This document shows positions 32,963-40,154 of a DNA stretch of 40,162 nt, in pieces (position 1 is the first letter of the stretch; each line of letters begins with the position of its first letter). Under the pieces are notes generated by a model. The model did not search any database. It saw nothing but the letters and a program-made list of their open reading frames with translations, and was not told the origin of the DNA. Made by a program: the position numbers and the translations under genes. This stretch comes from a virus. The stretch lies in the IMG/VR virus record IMGVR_UViG_3300042923_001169, positions 1-40,162 of that record; one strand, given 5' to 3'.

Positions 32963-33718
32963 TTAATAATTTGTTATAATAAGCTCCTTATACTTCCCCC
33001 TGGCCTTTTCTTCCTTTGAAACTGAGTAATTTACCTCAACTTCTTTAATAGTAAAATCCTTATACCAATCTCTTATTCTTGGATGTTCATTGATAGTTAG
33101 AAGAAACTTTCCTTTGATATTTTTAAGCTTATCTAAAAGAACTAAATGCTCCTTCTCACCAAAGGTACTGCCATAACCTGCAGTGTCTAAGTAAGGTGGA
33201 TCACAAAAGAAAAAAGTATGACTTCTATCATACTTCTCAATAATCTTTTCAAAGCTTAAATTTTCAACATATGTACTTCTAAGCCTTTCTTTTAAATCCG
33301 TTAATACACCCTTATAAAATATCTGTGGCGAAGGATTTTTACTTGTTGCGTAGCCGAAATGATTTCCTTTTCCACCAAAGCTTTGAGTTATAAGATATAG
33401 AAACCTCACAGCTCTATGAATCTCAGTAAGATGCTCCAAAGATATATTCTTATATTCTTCAAAGATATCTCTTCCAGAGAACTCATATTCAAGCATTCTT
33501 TCTATCTCTGGAGCATGATACTTAATCATCCTAAAAAGATTAATAAGCTCCTTATCAACATCATTTATAACCTCAACTTTGCTAGGCTGCTTACCAAAGT
33601 AAACCCATCCAGCTCCAAAGAATACCTCTGCATAACAAGTATGCTCTGGTATCATTTCAATTATAGTTTTTCTTAATTTACTCTTTCCTCCCATTCTTAC
33701 AATCGGCGGCTTTAACAT
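32963..33718 (-). CDS. dam: DNA adenine methyltransferase (Dam-type, D12 class)
   Basis: A 251-residue N6-adenine methylase. Motif I VFFGAGWVYF (about 32-41), the catalytic DPPY (173-176), and the N-terminal RMGGKSKLRK (about 8-17) are the MethyltransfD12 pattern. GATC is the likely target for this class. There is no partner restriction enzyme nearby, so it is an orphan, probably protecting phage DNA from host restriction or timing replication. GAGGAGATGAACAA precedes the ATG. Confidence 0.92.
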   Translation of the reverse strand: MLKPPIVRMGGKSKLRKTIIEMIPEHTCYAEVFFGAGWVYFGKQPSKVEVINDVDKELINLFRMIKYHAPEIERMLEYEFSGRDIFEEYKNISLEHLTEIHRAVRFLYLITQSFGGKGNHFGYATSKNPSPQIFYKGVLTDLKERLRSTYVENLSFEKIIEKYDRSHTFFFCDPPYLDTAGYGSTFGEKEHLVLLDKLKNIKGKFLLTINEHPRIRDWYKDFTIKEVEVNYSVSKEEKARGKYKELIITNY

Positions 33719-33775
33719 TTGTTCATCTCCTCATTAAATTATTAGGTTAATTACTGTACACACCGCTTAGAATAG

Positions 33776-33807
33776 GTAAAATAAAAAGGAACTCAAAAGA
33801 GTTCCTT
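33776..33807 (-). terminator. Terminator between the SEC-C gene and dam
   Basis: On the - strand AAGGAACTC, loop TTTT, GAGTTCCTT, then TTTATTTTACC. Perfect 9-bp stem. Together with the terminator after dam it isolates each of these genes as its own unit. Confidence 0.8.
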
Positions 33808-33903
33808 AATTACTTTTTGTTAAATTCAGTTCATGATAATAGTATAATATGTTAAACTCGCATTTACAGCTATTTTATATAACATTTATATATTATTTTT
33901 TTA

Positions 33904-35289
33904 TTATTTTATTATTCCACAACACTTTTTATACTTTTTTCCACTTCCACATGGACAAAATTCATTACGACCTACCTTACTATTTACTCCAAATACTTTT
34001 GGATTAATAGGTATAAATCCTTTTGAAAGGTAATAGTTCTTTCTAACCTGATAAATCAATTCACTTATATAGAATATACTTTCAAATAAGTCCCAACTTA
34101 ATTCAACAAAATCTAATAGATACATTTCGTTTTTGCTTGATTCTTCCTCTACACCAGTTGGGTAATAAGTAATCATTTGATTTAAACCATCATATTTACA
34201 AGTGTTATGTCCAATAGCATTTCTAATCTTATTTTCTAAGTATGGATATATTAATTCATCGAATTTTTCACTACCATCTATAAATCCAATTCTAATCCCT
34301 TTAGCCTTATTCTGAAAATCATCAATCGTCTGGATATCTTTCCTTTTATTAATCATAGTTTCATAATTGCCACGATACTTTAGGTTGTTAAACGCTACAA
34401 TTAAAGTTGATAACTCTACGGCACTTTCATAACACTCCATATAAAATTGCTTTAAATCATTAAATGTCACAGTTGTTATACTAAAGGTTTCGCTTAAATT
34501 ATTATCTCTTTCTTTATAGAACTTCATGGAGTAAACTGGTATGAAAAATCTAAACAATTTCATAAATTGATCAGTTAAATTAAAAATCTTCTCTTCCCAG
34601 CGTATAATCATATCTTTAGAAGTAACGAAAGTTATTAAATTATTAAATCCAACTATATTACTCTGTAGAAGATTATAAAGCTCATTCCAAATTAAATTTG
34701 TTGTACCATGGAATTTATCCCTATTTAGTATATTAGACATTGCCATTATGTTGATCTGATGAACTCCCCTTAAATATTCCAGTTCATTATTTGCTGGAAA
34801 CTGTTTCTCAGATAATATCTTATTTATTTCCTTACCTAAATAAGCATAGTTTTCAGAAAACCAAAGTTCATTAATTCTTCTAATCTTCGGCCACAATTCT
34901 ATACTCAACGATAAAAATTGTAATGTGTTTTTTTTAAATTGTAAGTATCCTTCGTTACCCATTTCCGACAATGTCTGAAAAAAAGGAGGAGACATCATAG
35001 TTTCTTCTATAGAAACACAACTTCTTATCTTTTCAGTTATGAATTCTCCTGAAGCCTGCATATAATATGATGGTATTATTTCTTCAACCTCTTTTGCATT
35101 GTTAATTATAAATTTTGTTTGTGCTTGTTCAAAATCTACGTAAACATTACCATCCATTAGTATTCCACAATTACCACAATGTACTCTAATAGGATATTCT
35201 TCAAGCCATCCAACTTGAAACCTTAATAAAGTAACTTCGCCGCAAACATCGCACTTCAAATATTCTCTTACATTCGCCAAGTATTTCAT
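33904..35289 (-). CDS. Zinc-ribbon / SEC-C protein with HEPN-like R-x4-H motif
   Basis: A 461-residue protein. The N-terminal zinc ribbon has Cys13, Cys16, Cys38 and Cys41. A long helical middle (about 60-430) contains IRNAIGH with Arg356 and His361, which fits the R-X4-6-H signature of HEPN RNases. The C-terminal SEC-C zinc motif is FCPCGSGKKYKKCC (Cys445, Cys447, Cys456, Cys457). SEC-C motifs occur in many stress and conflict proteins. It sits alone between 314 and 185 bases of AT-rich DNA with its own terminator, like an inserted accessory gene. An RNase or abortive-infection role is inferred; the HEPN assignment is from one motif only. Confidence 0.6.
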   Translation of the reverse strand: MKYLANVREYLKCDVCGEVTLLRFQVGWLEEYPIRVHCGNCGILMDGNVYVDFEQAQTKFIINNAKEVEEIIPSYYMQASGEFITEKIRSCVSIEETMMSPPFFQTLSEMGNEGYLQFKKNTLQFLSLSIELWPKIRRINELWFSENYAYLGKEINKILSEKQFPANNELEYLRGVHQINIMAMSNILNRDKFHGTTNLIWNELYNLLQSNIVGFNNLITFVTSKDMIIRWEEKIFNLTDQFMKLFRFFIPVYSMKFYKERDNNLSETFSITTVTFNDLKQFYMECYESAVELSTLIVAFNNLKYRGNYETMINKRKDIQTIDDFQNKAKGIRIGFIDGSEKFDELIYPYLENKIRNAIGHNTCKYDGLNQMITYYPTGVEEESSKNEMYLLDFVELSWDLFESIFYISELIYQVRKNYYLSKGFIPINPKVFGVNSKVGRNEFCPCGSGKKYKKCCGIIK

Positions 35290-35603
35290 CCCCTATCCTT
35301 ATTTTTAATGAGTATTTTTAATCAACTTTTCAATCCTAAGTTCTTTCTTAATAATGACTAGAAACTTTATATCCTTCATATTAACATCAAGGAAGCTTGA
35401 TCACTCTTCAATAAATAAATCAAATCAAATATTTTTATCACAAAGTGCACCTCTATTTTCAATTCTCAGTAGTTTTTTATGGTTATATTTCTTAATCTGT
35501 TAGATATCCTAGAAGTTATATTTATTATTATTTTTTTAGTAAATATATAGTTAATTATATAATAGATTTACATATCGTTGTACTTATTAAGCCAATCTTT
35601 CTT
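35290..35603. other. Gene-free AT-rich gap before the SEC-C gene
   Basis: This 314-base stretch is extremely AT-rich and probably holds the promoter of the SEC-C gene; I saw no consensus promoter boxes. It has a small inverted repeat (ATCAAG / CTTGAT near 35391-35406). A 24-codon frame (MKDIKFLVIIKKEL) without a ribosome binding site was not called. Confidence 0.5.
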
Positions 35604-36014
35604 TTAAAACAGCATATTAATTCTCGACAATGCATCCTTCTCAATTCTCTTACATTGCTGATAACTCCTATCTAATTTAAAAGTAACCGTATTCCACCTA
35701 TACCCCTTTATATATTTTAACTCCAGAACTTCCTTCTCATTATTATCCAGTATGTTCAAAGCATTCTCAATCCTCTCAACCGCCCTTTCCTTCGCCCTCT
35801 TCTCTCTCTGAAGCTTCTCAATCTTATCCACTAAGCTAATAGCCACATTCTCAGTATAACTATTAAACTTATTAGTCTTCCCTGTCCTCTCTTCATAACT
35901 TATTGGTGCTGTTCCTATATTTTCATCATCTTGCAGTTCTTCAATATCTAGTTCAATTGCTCTAATCTCTACCTTTATTTTTCTATATTCCTTTAACTTT
36001 TCTATTACCGTCAT
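35604..36014 (-). CDS. ArpU/RinA-like late transcription regulator
   Basis: A 136-residue sigma-region-4-like protein. The N-terminal 80 residues are a charged coiled coil (KLKEYRKIKVEIRAIELDIE). The C-terminus (NEKEVLELKYIKGYRWNTVT, then LDRSYQQCKRIEKDALSRI) is the helix-turn-helix of ArpU/RinA-type activators, which turn on packaging and structural genes. I chose ATG 36014, 8 bases after GGGGAGG. It stands last in the early operon, the standard place. Confidence 0.8.
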   Translation of the reverse strand: MTVIEKLKEYRKIKVEIRAIELDIEELQDDENIGTAPISYEERTGKTNKFNSYTENVAISLVDKIEKLQREKRAKERAVERIENALNILDNNEKEVLELKYIKGYRWNTVTFKLDRSYQQCKRIEKDALSRINMLF

Positions 36015-36048
36015 TTTGTTATTCCTCCCCATCCTTTATAAAGAACAA

Positions 36049-36079
36049 AGGCACTATTCCCCCTCTTGGAATAGCGCCT
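36049..36079 (-). terminator. Hairpin between 54-residue gene and late regulator
   Basis: Stem AGGCACTATTCC with GGAATAGCGCCT (one mismatch), loop of 7, followed on the - strand by TTTGTTCTTT. A partial terminator that would limit expression of the late regulator. Confidence 0.55.
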
Positions 36080-36095
36080 CCGTTACTCGGTCAGC

Positions 36096-36260
36096 CTATT
36101 TAACCTTTTCTTTATATGTATTTTCAAGCCTTATGGTTAAGTCTCCATTTACATTTTTAATTCCTATTTCAAAGAAATTTATATTACCTATTTTCTCAAC
36201 TCCATCTATAAGCTCATTGATTTTGCTATTTATTTTTGTTTTTATGTCTTCTTTTTTCAT
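36096..36260 (-). CDS. Small hypothetical protein, 54 aa
   Basis: A 54-residue protein starting MKKEDIKTKINSKINELIDG and ending ENTYKEKVK, with a basic N-terminal helix and a two-strand beta hairpin (FFEIGIKNVNGDLTIRL). GGAGGGACAAG precedes the ATG. It lies between the replication genes and the late regulator. No family is recognised. Confidence 0.65.
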   Translation of the reverse strand: MKKEDIKTKINSKINELIDGVEKIGNINFFEIGIKNVNGDLTIRLENTYKEKVK

Positions 36261-36339
36261 CTTGTCCCTCCATGATTTTAAAACTATTTAACTTCCTCTT
36301 AATTCACCCTCTTTAAGATACCCAAGTTTTAAATGAATA

Positions 36340-36471
36340 TTACTTAATCTCTTTATCTTCAACCTTTATAAGCCTATTAAATACATCAATATCAATATCT
36401 GACTTCTCTATTGCTTCCTTAACACTAAAGCCTTTAAAATACAGTTCAACCACTTGCTCCACTTGCTCCAT
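36340..36471 (-). CDS. Small hypothetical protein, 43 aa
   Basis: A 43-residue protein with AAAGGGGGGACAAAT before its ATG. The sequence EQVVELYFKGFSVKEAIEKS followed by a second helix is a compact helical fold, similar to a half HTH (GFSVKEAIE). It starts 14 bases after the replication protein stop and is probably co-translated with it. Confidence 0.65.
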   Translation of the reverse strand: MEQVEQVVELYFKGFSVKEAIEKSDIDIDVFNRLIKVEDKEIK

Positions 36472-36484
36472 ATTTGTCCCCCCT

Positions 36485-37489
36485 TTATTGATTATCCCAT
36501 CCAAGAAGCTTTCTCTCTAACTCGTCAAAGTTATATTCTCTCTGCTCATAGTTATTAAAAGTGCTTATGGTTCCATTGCTGTTGCGGGTTATATGACTAG
36601 TTTTATTATCATAATTACCCTCTAGGATTTTGATTGAATTACTCTCCTTGATAATCCAATCAAAGTTGCAGTTTTGCCATATTCCATTGCGTCCAGTAAG
36701 AAAATCACTTTTTTGAACCCTTGTAAAGAGAGCTTGTATATCTTTTATGGACTGTAGCCTTCTCCAAAGGTGTTTAATCATTTTGTCTCTCTGCTTGCTC
36801 CTGGCTTTAACCTGAGGTAAAGACTTACAAAAATTATTATAGAGCTCAATGATTTCACTATATGGAGTCTTATCAGTTGACACAATATCAGATGAGACTT
36901 CATCTGATGAAACAGATTCAGTGATGTTCATGGAGTCGCTTTGCTTTATATATATAATATTATTATTTTCTTTTTTGTTTTCTTTTTCTTTTTTGTTTTC
37001 TTTTTGCCCACGATACGCTAACGAATCGTCTGACGTATCGCCAGAAGGACTTTCATCTTTCTGTGTTCCTCCTATAACACTATCAAAAATTATTTTAAGC
37101 TTATCATTGATTATATTCTCTGAAACATAGTGGATTAAAGATTTATCTTCTACCATGTTAAGTTCTTTAGTAATGCAGTCTTCAATAGGCTTACCGCCTT
37201 TATTTAAGTTGTACTTACCCCAATTCTTAATAGCGAGCTCTCTAGTTTCTGCATTATATTTAATAAGCTTATGATGGCTTAAAAATCTATCCATAAGACT
37301 ATTTACCGATTCTATAGAATAACCTAATTCAAAAGCTATAGCTTTCTTTGTAATCTTATATATACCTATTTGTGTGGTATGGCTGTTTGTAAGTAAGTAT
37401 AGATAAAACAACTTATCTTCAGGTGTATAATTTTCTTGCACTTTTGGATCTTCCCAAAAGCTTGTATAAACATATCTATATTGAGCCAT
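36485..37489 (-). CDS. DnaD-like phage replication initiation protein
   Basis: A 334-residue replisome organiser. The N-terminal winged helix (residues 1-100: MAQYRYVYTSFWEDPKVQEN, then KLFYLYLLTNSHTTQIG) recruits replication proteins. A Ser/Asp/Lys-rich linker (about 140-205) holds a KENKKEKENKKE run. The C-terminal part (LTGRNGIWQNCNFDWIIKES) is the DnaD/phage O-type DnaB-binding end. No separate helicase loader is seen, so the host DnaC/DnaI would be used. AACAGGAGGTAGAA precedes the ATG. Confidence 0.85.
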   Translation of the reverse strand: MAQYRYVYTSFWEDPKVQENYTPEDKLFYLYLLTNSHTTQIGIYKITKKAIAFELGYSIESVNSLMDRFLSHHKLIKYNAETRELAIKNWGKYNLNKGGKPIEDCITKELNMVEDKSLIHYVSENIINDKLKIIFDSVIGGTQKDESPSGDTSDDSLAYRGQKENKKEKENKKENNNIIYIKQSDSMNITESVSSDEVSSDIVSTDKTPYSEIIELYNNFCKSLPQVKARSKQRDKMIKHLWRRLQSIKDIQALFTRVQKSDFLTGRNGIWQNCNFDWIIKESNSIKILEGNYDNKTSHITRNSNGTISTFNNYEQREYNFDELERKLLGWDNQ

Positions 37490-37491
37490 TT

Positions 37492-37548
37492 CTACCTCCT
37501 GTTAATTTCATTAACCGTTTCTGATTTAGGATATTTCTTTCTTGCCAT
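37492..37548 (-). CDS. Possible 18-residue leader peptide
   Basis: ATG 37548 follows AAGAGGTTTTAGAA and encodes MARKKYPKSETVNEINRR. Its stop (TAG) lies on the ribosome binding site of the replication gene (AGGAGGTAG), so it could couple translation. Short, so uncertain. Confidence 0.3.
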   Translation of the reverse strand: MARKKYPKSETVNEINRR

Positions 37549-37595
37549 TTCTAAAACCTCTTAATTAATTCGTCTTATCTTCAGATTGAATAACA

Positions 37596-37850
37596 TCAAA
37601 ATTTAATATCCTTCATACCTAAAATTACAAAGCCTTCTTTTACAAAGCGTGTATCATCAAGTTTATAAATTACTAATTTAGGTACCCAATCTCCCGAAAA
37701 CTTTTCAGTGCTTGGATTAAAATCATTTAATATCAATGTGTCTCCAACCTCATAATCTCTATCATTTTTTCTTACTTCAAACTGTTTAGTTCCGCTTTTA
37801 ACAGCTTTAAAGAACGGTGTCCATGTTTTTAAATAGTGCACCTTTGCCAA
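37596..37850 (-). CDS. DUF3850 / ASCH-like domain protein
   Basis: An 84-residue ASCH/PUA-superfamily protein. HYLKTWTPFFKAVKSGTKQF, EVRKNDRDYEVGDTLILND and FVILGMKDI are the DUF3850 pattern, with the basic RKNDRDY loop as the likely RNA or nucleotide contact. The start is TTG with AAGGAG 8 bases before. The role in the phage is unknown; ASCH proteins are thought to bind RNA. Confidence 0.85.
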   Translation of the reverse strand: MAKVHYLKTWTPFFKAVKSGTKQFEVRKNDRDYEVGDTLILNDFNPSTEKFSGDWVPKLVIYKLDDTRFVKEGFVILGMKDIKF

Positions 37851-37898
37851 TATATCAACTCCTTCTTAGTAATTAATTTCTTTAAATTTCGCTCTAGC

Positions 37899-38135
37899 TT
37901 ATCCCTCTTTCACCACTGGCTGAGTAATATGTTTCCTAACTACCTCTACTGCTTTGATAAAAGCTGAATATGAATTTGCTGCATAAACCTGGCTTCTAGT
38001 CATCTCAATAAGCGAACTCAGCACTTGTATTAGCTCTTGCTTCTCCTCCGCCAGCTTAACTTTTTTCTCAGTTTCCTTAACCAGTGAGTTTAAAGCCATT
38101 GTAACCTTAGATTTATTTTCACCTTCCATAGTCAT
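37899..38135 (-). CDS. Hypothetical coiled-coil early protein
   Basis: A 78-residue helical protein (SLVKETEKKVKLAEEKQELI, then LSSLIEMTRSQVYAANSYSA) with AAAGGAGAGTTC before the ATG. It is probably an early regulator or scaffold; no family is recognised. Confidence 0.6.
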   Translation of the reverse strand: MTMEGENKSKVTMALNSLVKETEKKVKLAEEKQELIQVLSSLIEMTRSQVYAANSYSAFIKAVEVVRKHITQPVVKEG

Positions 38136-38165
38136 GAACTCTCCTTTGCTCTTTGTAAAAGTCTA

Positions 38166-38447
38166 TTAATACTTATAATCAGGAACATATAAAACTTGTC
38201 CTGGGTAAATCACTTCATTTACATTGTTTCTGAACTTAATTTCTGCAACCACATTTTCAATTTTTTCAAATCTTTGCACATATTTCTCAGCTATAATGGA
38301 AAGGCAGTCTCCCTCTTTAACAACATATACCCATTCCTTATTTTCATTAGGTTGTACACACTTTACATATGTCCTGCTTATAATAAAAGTAGACAGTGCC
38401 AAGGCTAATGCTCCATAAGTAAAGAAACGTTTATATTTTCTAAGCAT
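38166..38447 (-). CDS. Membrane-anchored LysM protein, YneA-like
   Basis: A 93-residue protein with a basic start (MLRKYKRF), one membrane span (TYGALALALSTFIISRTY) and a C-terminal LysM domain (YVVKEGDCLSIIAEKYVQRF to NVNEVIYPGQVLYVPDY). This is the layout of the SOS division inhibitor YneA of Bacillus. It may stop host division during infection. A start at ATG 38468 would add 7 residues but lacks a ribosome binding site; ATG 38447 has GGGAG 11 bases upstream. A divergent small-RNA promoter overlaps its 5' end. Confidence 0.65.
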   Translation of the reverse strand: MLRKYKRFFTYGALALALSTFIISRTYVKCVQPNENKEWVYVVKEGDCLSIIAEKYVQRFEKIENVVAEIKFRNNVNEVIYPGQVLYVPDYKY

Positions 38448-38476
38448 TGATTCCAAAGCTCCCTTCATGCTATAAT
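38447..38476 (+). promoter_or_regulatory. Promoter of a predicted small RNA
   Basis: TTGATT (38447-38452), 18 bases, then TGC-TATAAT (extended -10, 38471-38476). A strong + strand promoter in a region where all genes are on the - strand. Confidence 0.6.
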
Positions 38477-38482
38477 GGAGCT

Positions 38483-38557
38483 AGAGTATTTCCGACAATA
38501 CTCTAGCAAAAGAATTTTATTCTTCAGATAGACCCTCACTAAAGGGTTTATTTTTTT
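38483..38557 (+). ncRNA. Predicted structured small RNA, antisense to the early operon
   Basis: About 75 nt from the expected start near 38483 to a T-run. It folds into three stems. The first is CTAGAGTATT / AATACTCTAG (38481-38490 with 38497-38506, a perfect 26-bp palindrome counting the loop). The second is AAGAAT / ATTCTT (38510-38515 with 38519-38524). The third is a terminator stem ACCCT / AGGGT (38532-38536 with 38543-38547) followed by TTATTTTTTT. It lies in the gap between two - strand genes and could pair with the leader of the LysM mRNA or act in trans. Read-only evidence. Confidence 0.5.
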
Positions 38558-38984
38558 ACTCAATTTCTATCTCAGTCAGGAATTCGTTTAATGAGATTTT
38601 TGACTCGTCTCCATGAATCCTATAGGTTTCCTGTATCATAGTAAGCACAAAATCATATTTATTCTTAGTTTCTTTATAAAGCTTATTAGCCTGTGGTAGA
38701 GTTACATATTCTATCTTCTGATTACTAAATGTAGGCCACCAAACCTTATTTGAAGTTTTATTAAGCTTAAACCACTCTTCTTTCTTCCACTCAGTTAAAG
38801 TTCTAATTACATCCTTTATTGACTTTAGTTCATTAGCAAGTAATACTAATTCACCTGAAACCTGCAGCATAAATCCATATCCTAACTCATTATTAAATTT
38901 AGCTACTTTTTCAAAATCATCTTCTACTGAATAACCACAATAATCATCGCGAATAGCAAAAATCATTAATTTTTCCTTTTCCAT
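38556..38984 (-). CDS. Hypothetical early protein, 142 aa
   Basis: A 142-residue soluble protein with MIFAIRDDYCGYSVEDDFEK at the start, a GYGFMLQVSGELVLLANEL strand-helix and ETYRIHGDESKISLNEFLTE at the end. GGAAGGGTGATTAC precedes the ATG. It belongs to the early operon behind the XRE regulator. No family is recognised. Confidence 0.6.
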   Translation of the reverse strand: MEKEKLMIFAIRDDYCGYSVEDDFEKVAKFNNELGYGFMLQVSGELVLLANELKSIKDVIRTLTEWKKEEWFKLNKTSNKVWWPTFSNQKIEYVTLPQANKLYKETKNKYDFVLTMIQETYRIHGDESKISLNEFLTEIEIE

Positions 38985-38998
38985 GTAATCACCCTTCC

Positions 38999-39523
38999 TT
39001 ATCTTCTTAAATATCCACGATCTATAAGCTTCTCTCTGTGCTCTGAAAACAGTTCTTTAATACTAAACCCATATTCGTTACACATAACCGCTATATAATG
39101 AGCTATGGCATTATATACGTCTATAGATTCCATAATACTTTTCCTTGCCAAATCCTTTTGTTCTTGTTTGCTAGCCTTTGGATTATCATAAACTCTCACT
39201 TGATTTATAGCTCTCATTGCTTCACTGAGTTCCTCTATAACCTTTTCTTTTACTGAAGCTCTATGTAAATCTGCACATTCACCATCTAGCCAGGATACCC
39301 CAAAAACTCCTCCAGTAACTTCATTTGCTGCTTCCATATAAAGCCTAGGATCATCAAGCTCTTTTGTTATATTGCCAAGAATATCAAAGCTTGCTTGCCT
39401 TTTTCCTCTCTCTATGGCTGAGACTAGTTTCCCAGAGCAAAATCCCATTGAGCCAACGGCTTCCTGTGTAAAGTTCCTATTTAGCCTTGCTCCTTTAATG
39501 GCTAAACCTAAATCAGACATCAT
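38999..39523 (-). CDS. XRE-family transcriptional regulator
   Basis: A 174-residue protein. Residues about 2-60 form an XRE helix-turn-helix (IKGARLNRNFTQEAVGSMGF, then GKLVSAIERGKR). The remainder is a helical domain of about 110 residues (SVKEKVIEELSEAMRAINQV; SIDVYNAIAHYIAVMCNEYG). AAAGGGGGAACAA precedes ATG 39523; the longer frame to 39559 has no ribosome binding site. It may control the early operon from the inverted repeats at 39567-39596 upstream. Confidence 0.8.
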   Translation of the reverse strand: MMSDLGLAIKGARLNRNFTQEAVGSMGFCSGKLVSAIERGKRQASFDILGNITKELDDPRLYMEAANEVTGGVFGVSWLDGECADLHRASVKEKVIEELSEAMRAINQVRVYDNPKASKQEQKDLARKSIMESIDVYNAIAHYIAVMCNEYGFSIKELFSEHREKLIDRGYLRR

Positions 39524-39566
39524 TTGTTCCCCCTTTTGTAGAATATATGTATATTTCAATGTTCAT

Positions 39567-39596
39567 CTGTAGAGTGGACAATCTACCTTTCTACAG
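39567..39596. promoter_or_regulatory. Inverted repeats before the XRE gene
   Basis: CTGTAGA (39567-39573) and TCTACAG (39590-39596) enclose a second GTAGA...TCTAC pair (39569-39573 with 39582-39586). The reverse strand of the inner spacer reads TTGTCCAC, the same 8 bases found at both window ends. Likely operator or mRNA hairpin, about 44 bases before the start codon. Confidence 0.4.
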
Positions 39597-39621
39597 CTAT
39601 AAAATGTATATTATTAGTATG

Positions 39622-39708
39622 TTAATCATATCTTTTGTTCCTTACCTCCCTCATTTGACGATTAATATGCATAGGAGGTTGATTACTTGCAATCTCCTTC
39701 ACCCTCAT
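39622..39708 (-). CDS. Possible 28-residue peptide
   Basis: ATG 39708 lies 2 bases after the stop of the gene before it and gives MRVKEIASNQPPMHINRQ then MREVRNKRYD. There is no separate ribosome binding site, but coupling to the upstream gene is possible. Basic peptide, unknown role. Confidence 0.35.
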   Translation of the reverse strand: MRVKEIASNQPPMHINRQMREVRNKRYD

Positions 39709-39710
39709 GC

Positions 39711-39899
39711 CTAATTTAAAGTGCAGCTTTCATCTAAGCACTCAATTCTCTTTATAACTTCATCTAGCTGCTTTGCACTTAGATTCTTGCAGAATATATT
39801 TACCACTGCTTTAGAAAAGTTAATATTATTTTCTAAAAGCTCTGGATTAACGATAGTACATGTAAAATCTTCTGCTGAGACCCTCCTTTTCTTACTCAT
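39711..39899 (-). CDS. Hypothetical small early protein, 62 aa
   Basis: A 62-residue protein starting MSKKRRVSAEDFTC with an amphipathic helix (INFSKAVVNIFCKNLSAKQL) and a Cys near each end. I chose ATG 39899, just behind GGAGGGGC, over a GTG at 39911 that overlaps the ribosome binding site. It lies in the leftward early operon. No family is recognised. Confidence 0.6.
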   Translation of the reverse strand: MSKKRRVSAEDFTCTIVNPELLENNINFSKAVVNIFCKNLSAKQLDEVIKRIECLDESCTLN

Positions 39900-39964
39900 A
39901 TGCCCCTCCACCTAATGCTTAGAAATATTGCTGTAATCATAATATGAAAATGTTATAAATTCTG

Positions 39965-40128
39965 TTACAAGAAAATCTGCAGTATAACTACTGGACCCTT
40001 ATCTTTTATGCTTACTTTATCAATTATTATTTCATAATCTTCATCTTCTGTGCGCTCAAGATAATGGCTTCACCTCTTGAAGCAATTTCTTTTATTAATG
40101 TGAAAGTAGAAGCATTTATCAAACTCAT
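39965..40128 (-). pseudogene. Small early gene with an apparent frameshift
   Basis: ATG 40128 follows AGGAGGTGCGTTA, a very strong ribosome binding site. The frame gives MSLINASTFTLIKEIASRGE and then stops at 40027. Shifting by one base near 40066 restores a clean protein-like frame (HYLERTEDEDYEIIIDKVSI to ...VILQIF) that ends at 39965. The likely intact product is about 54 residues. A one-base deletion, a sequencing error or programmed shifting could explain it; no slippery heptamer is visible. Confidence 0.5.
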
Positions 40129-40154
40129 TAACGCACCTCCTGATATATTGTTTC

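Noticed and set aside
36016-36291. 91-codon + frame between replication genes and late regulator
   Set aside because: The opposite strand holds a small gene with a good ribosome binding site (36096-36260) in line with the operon.
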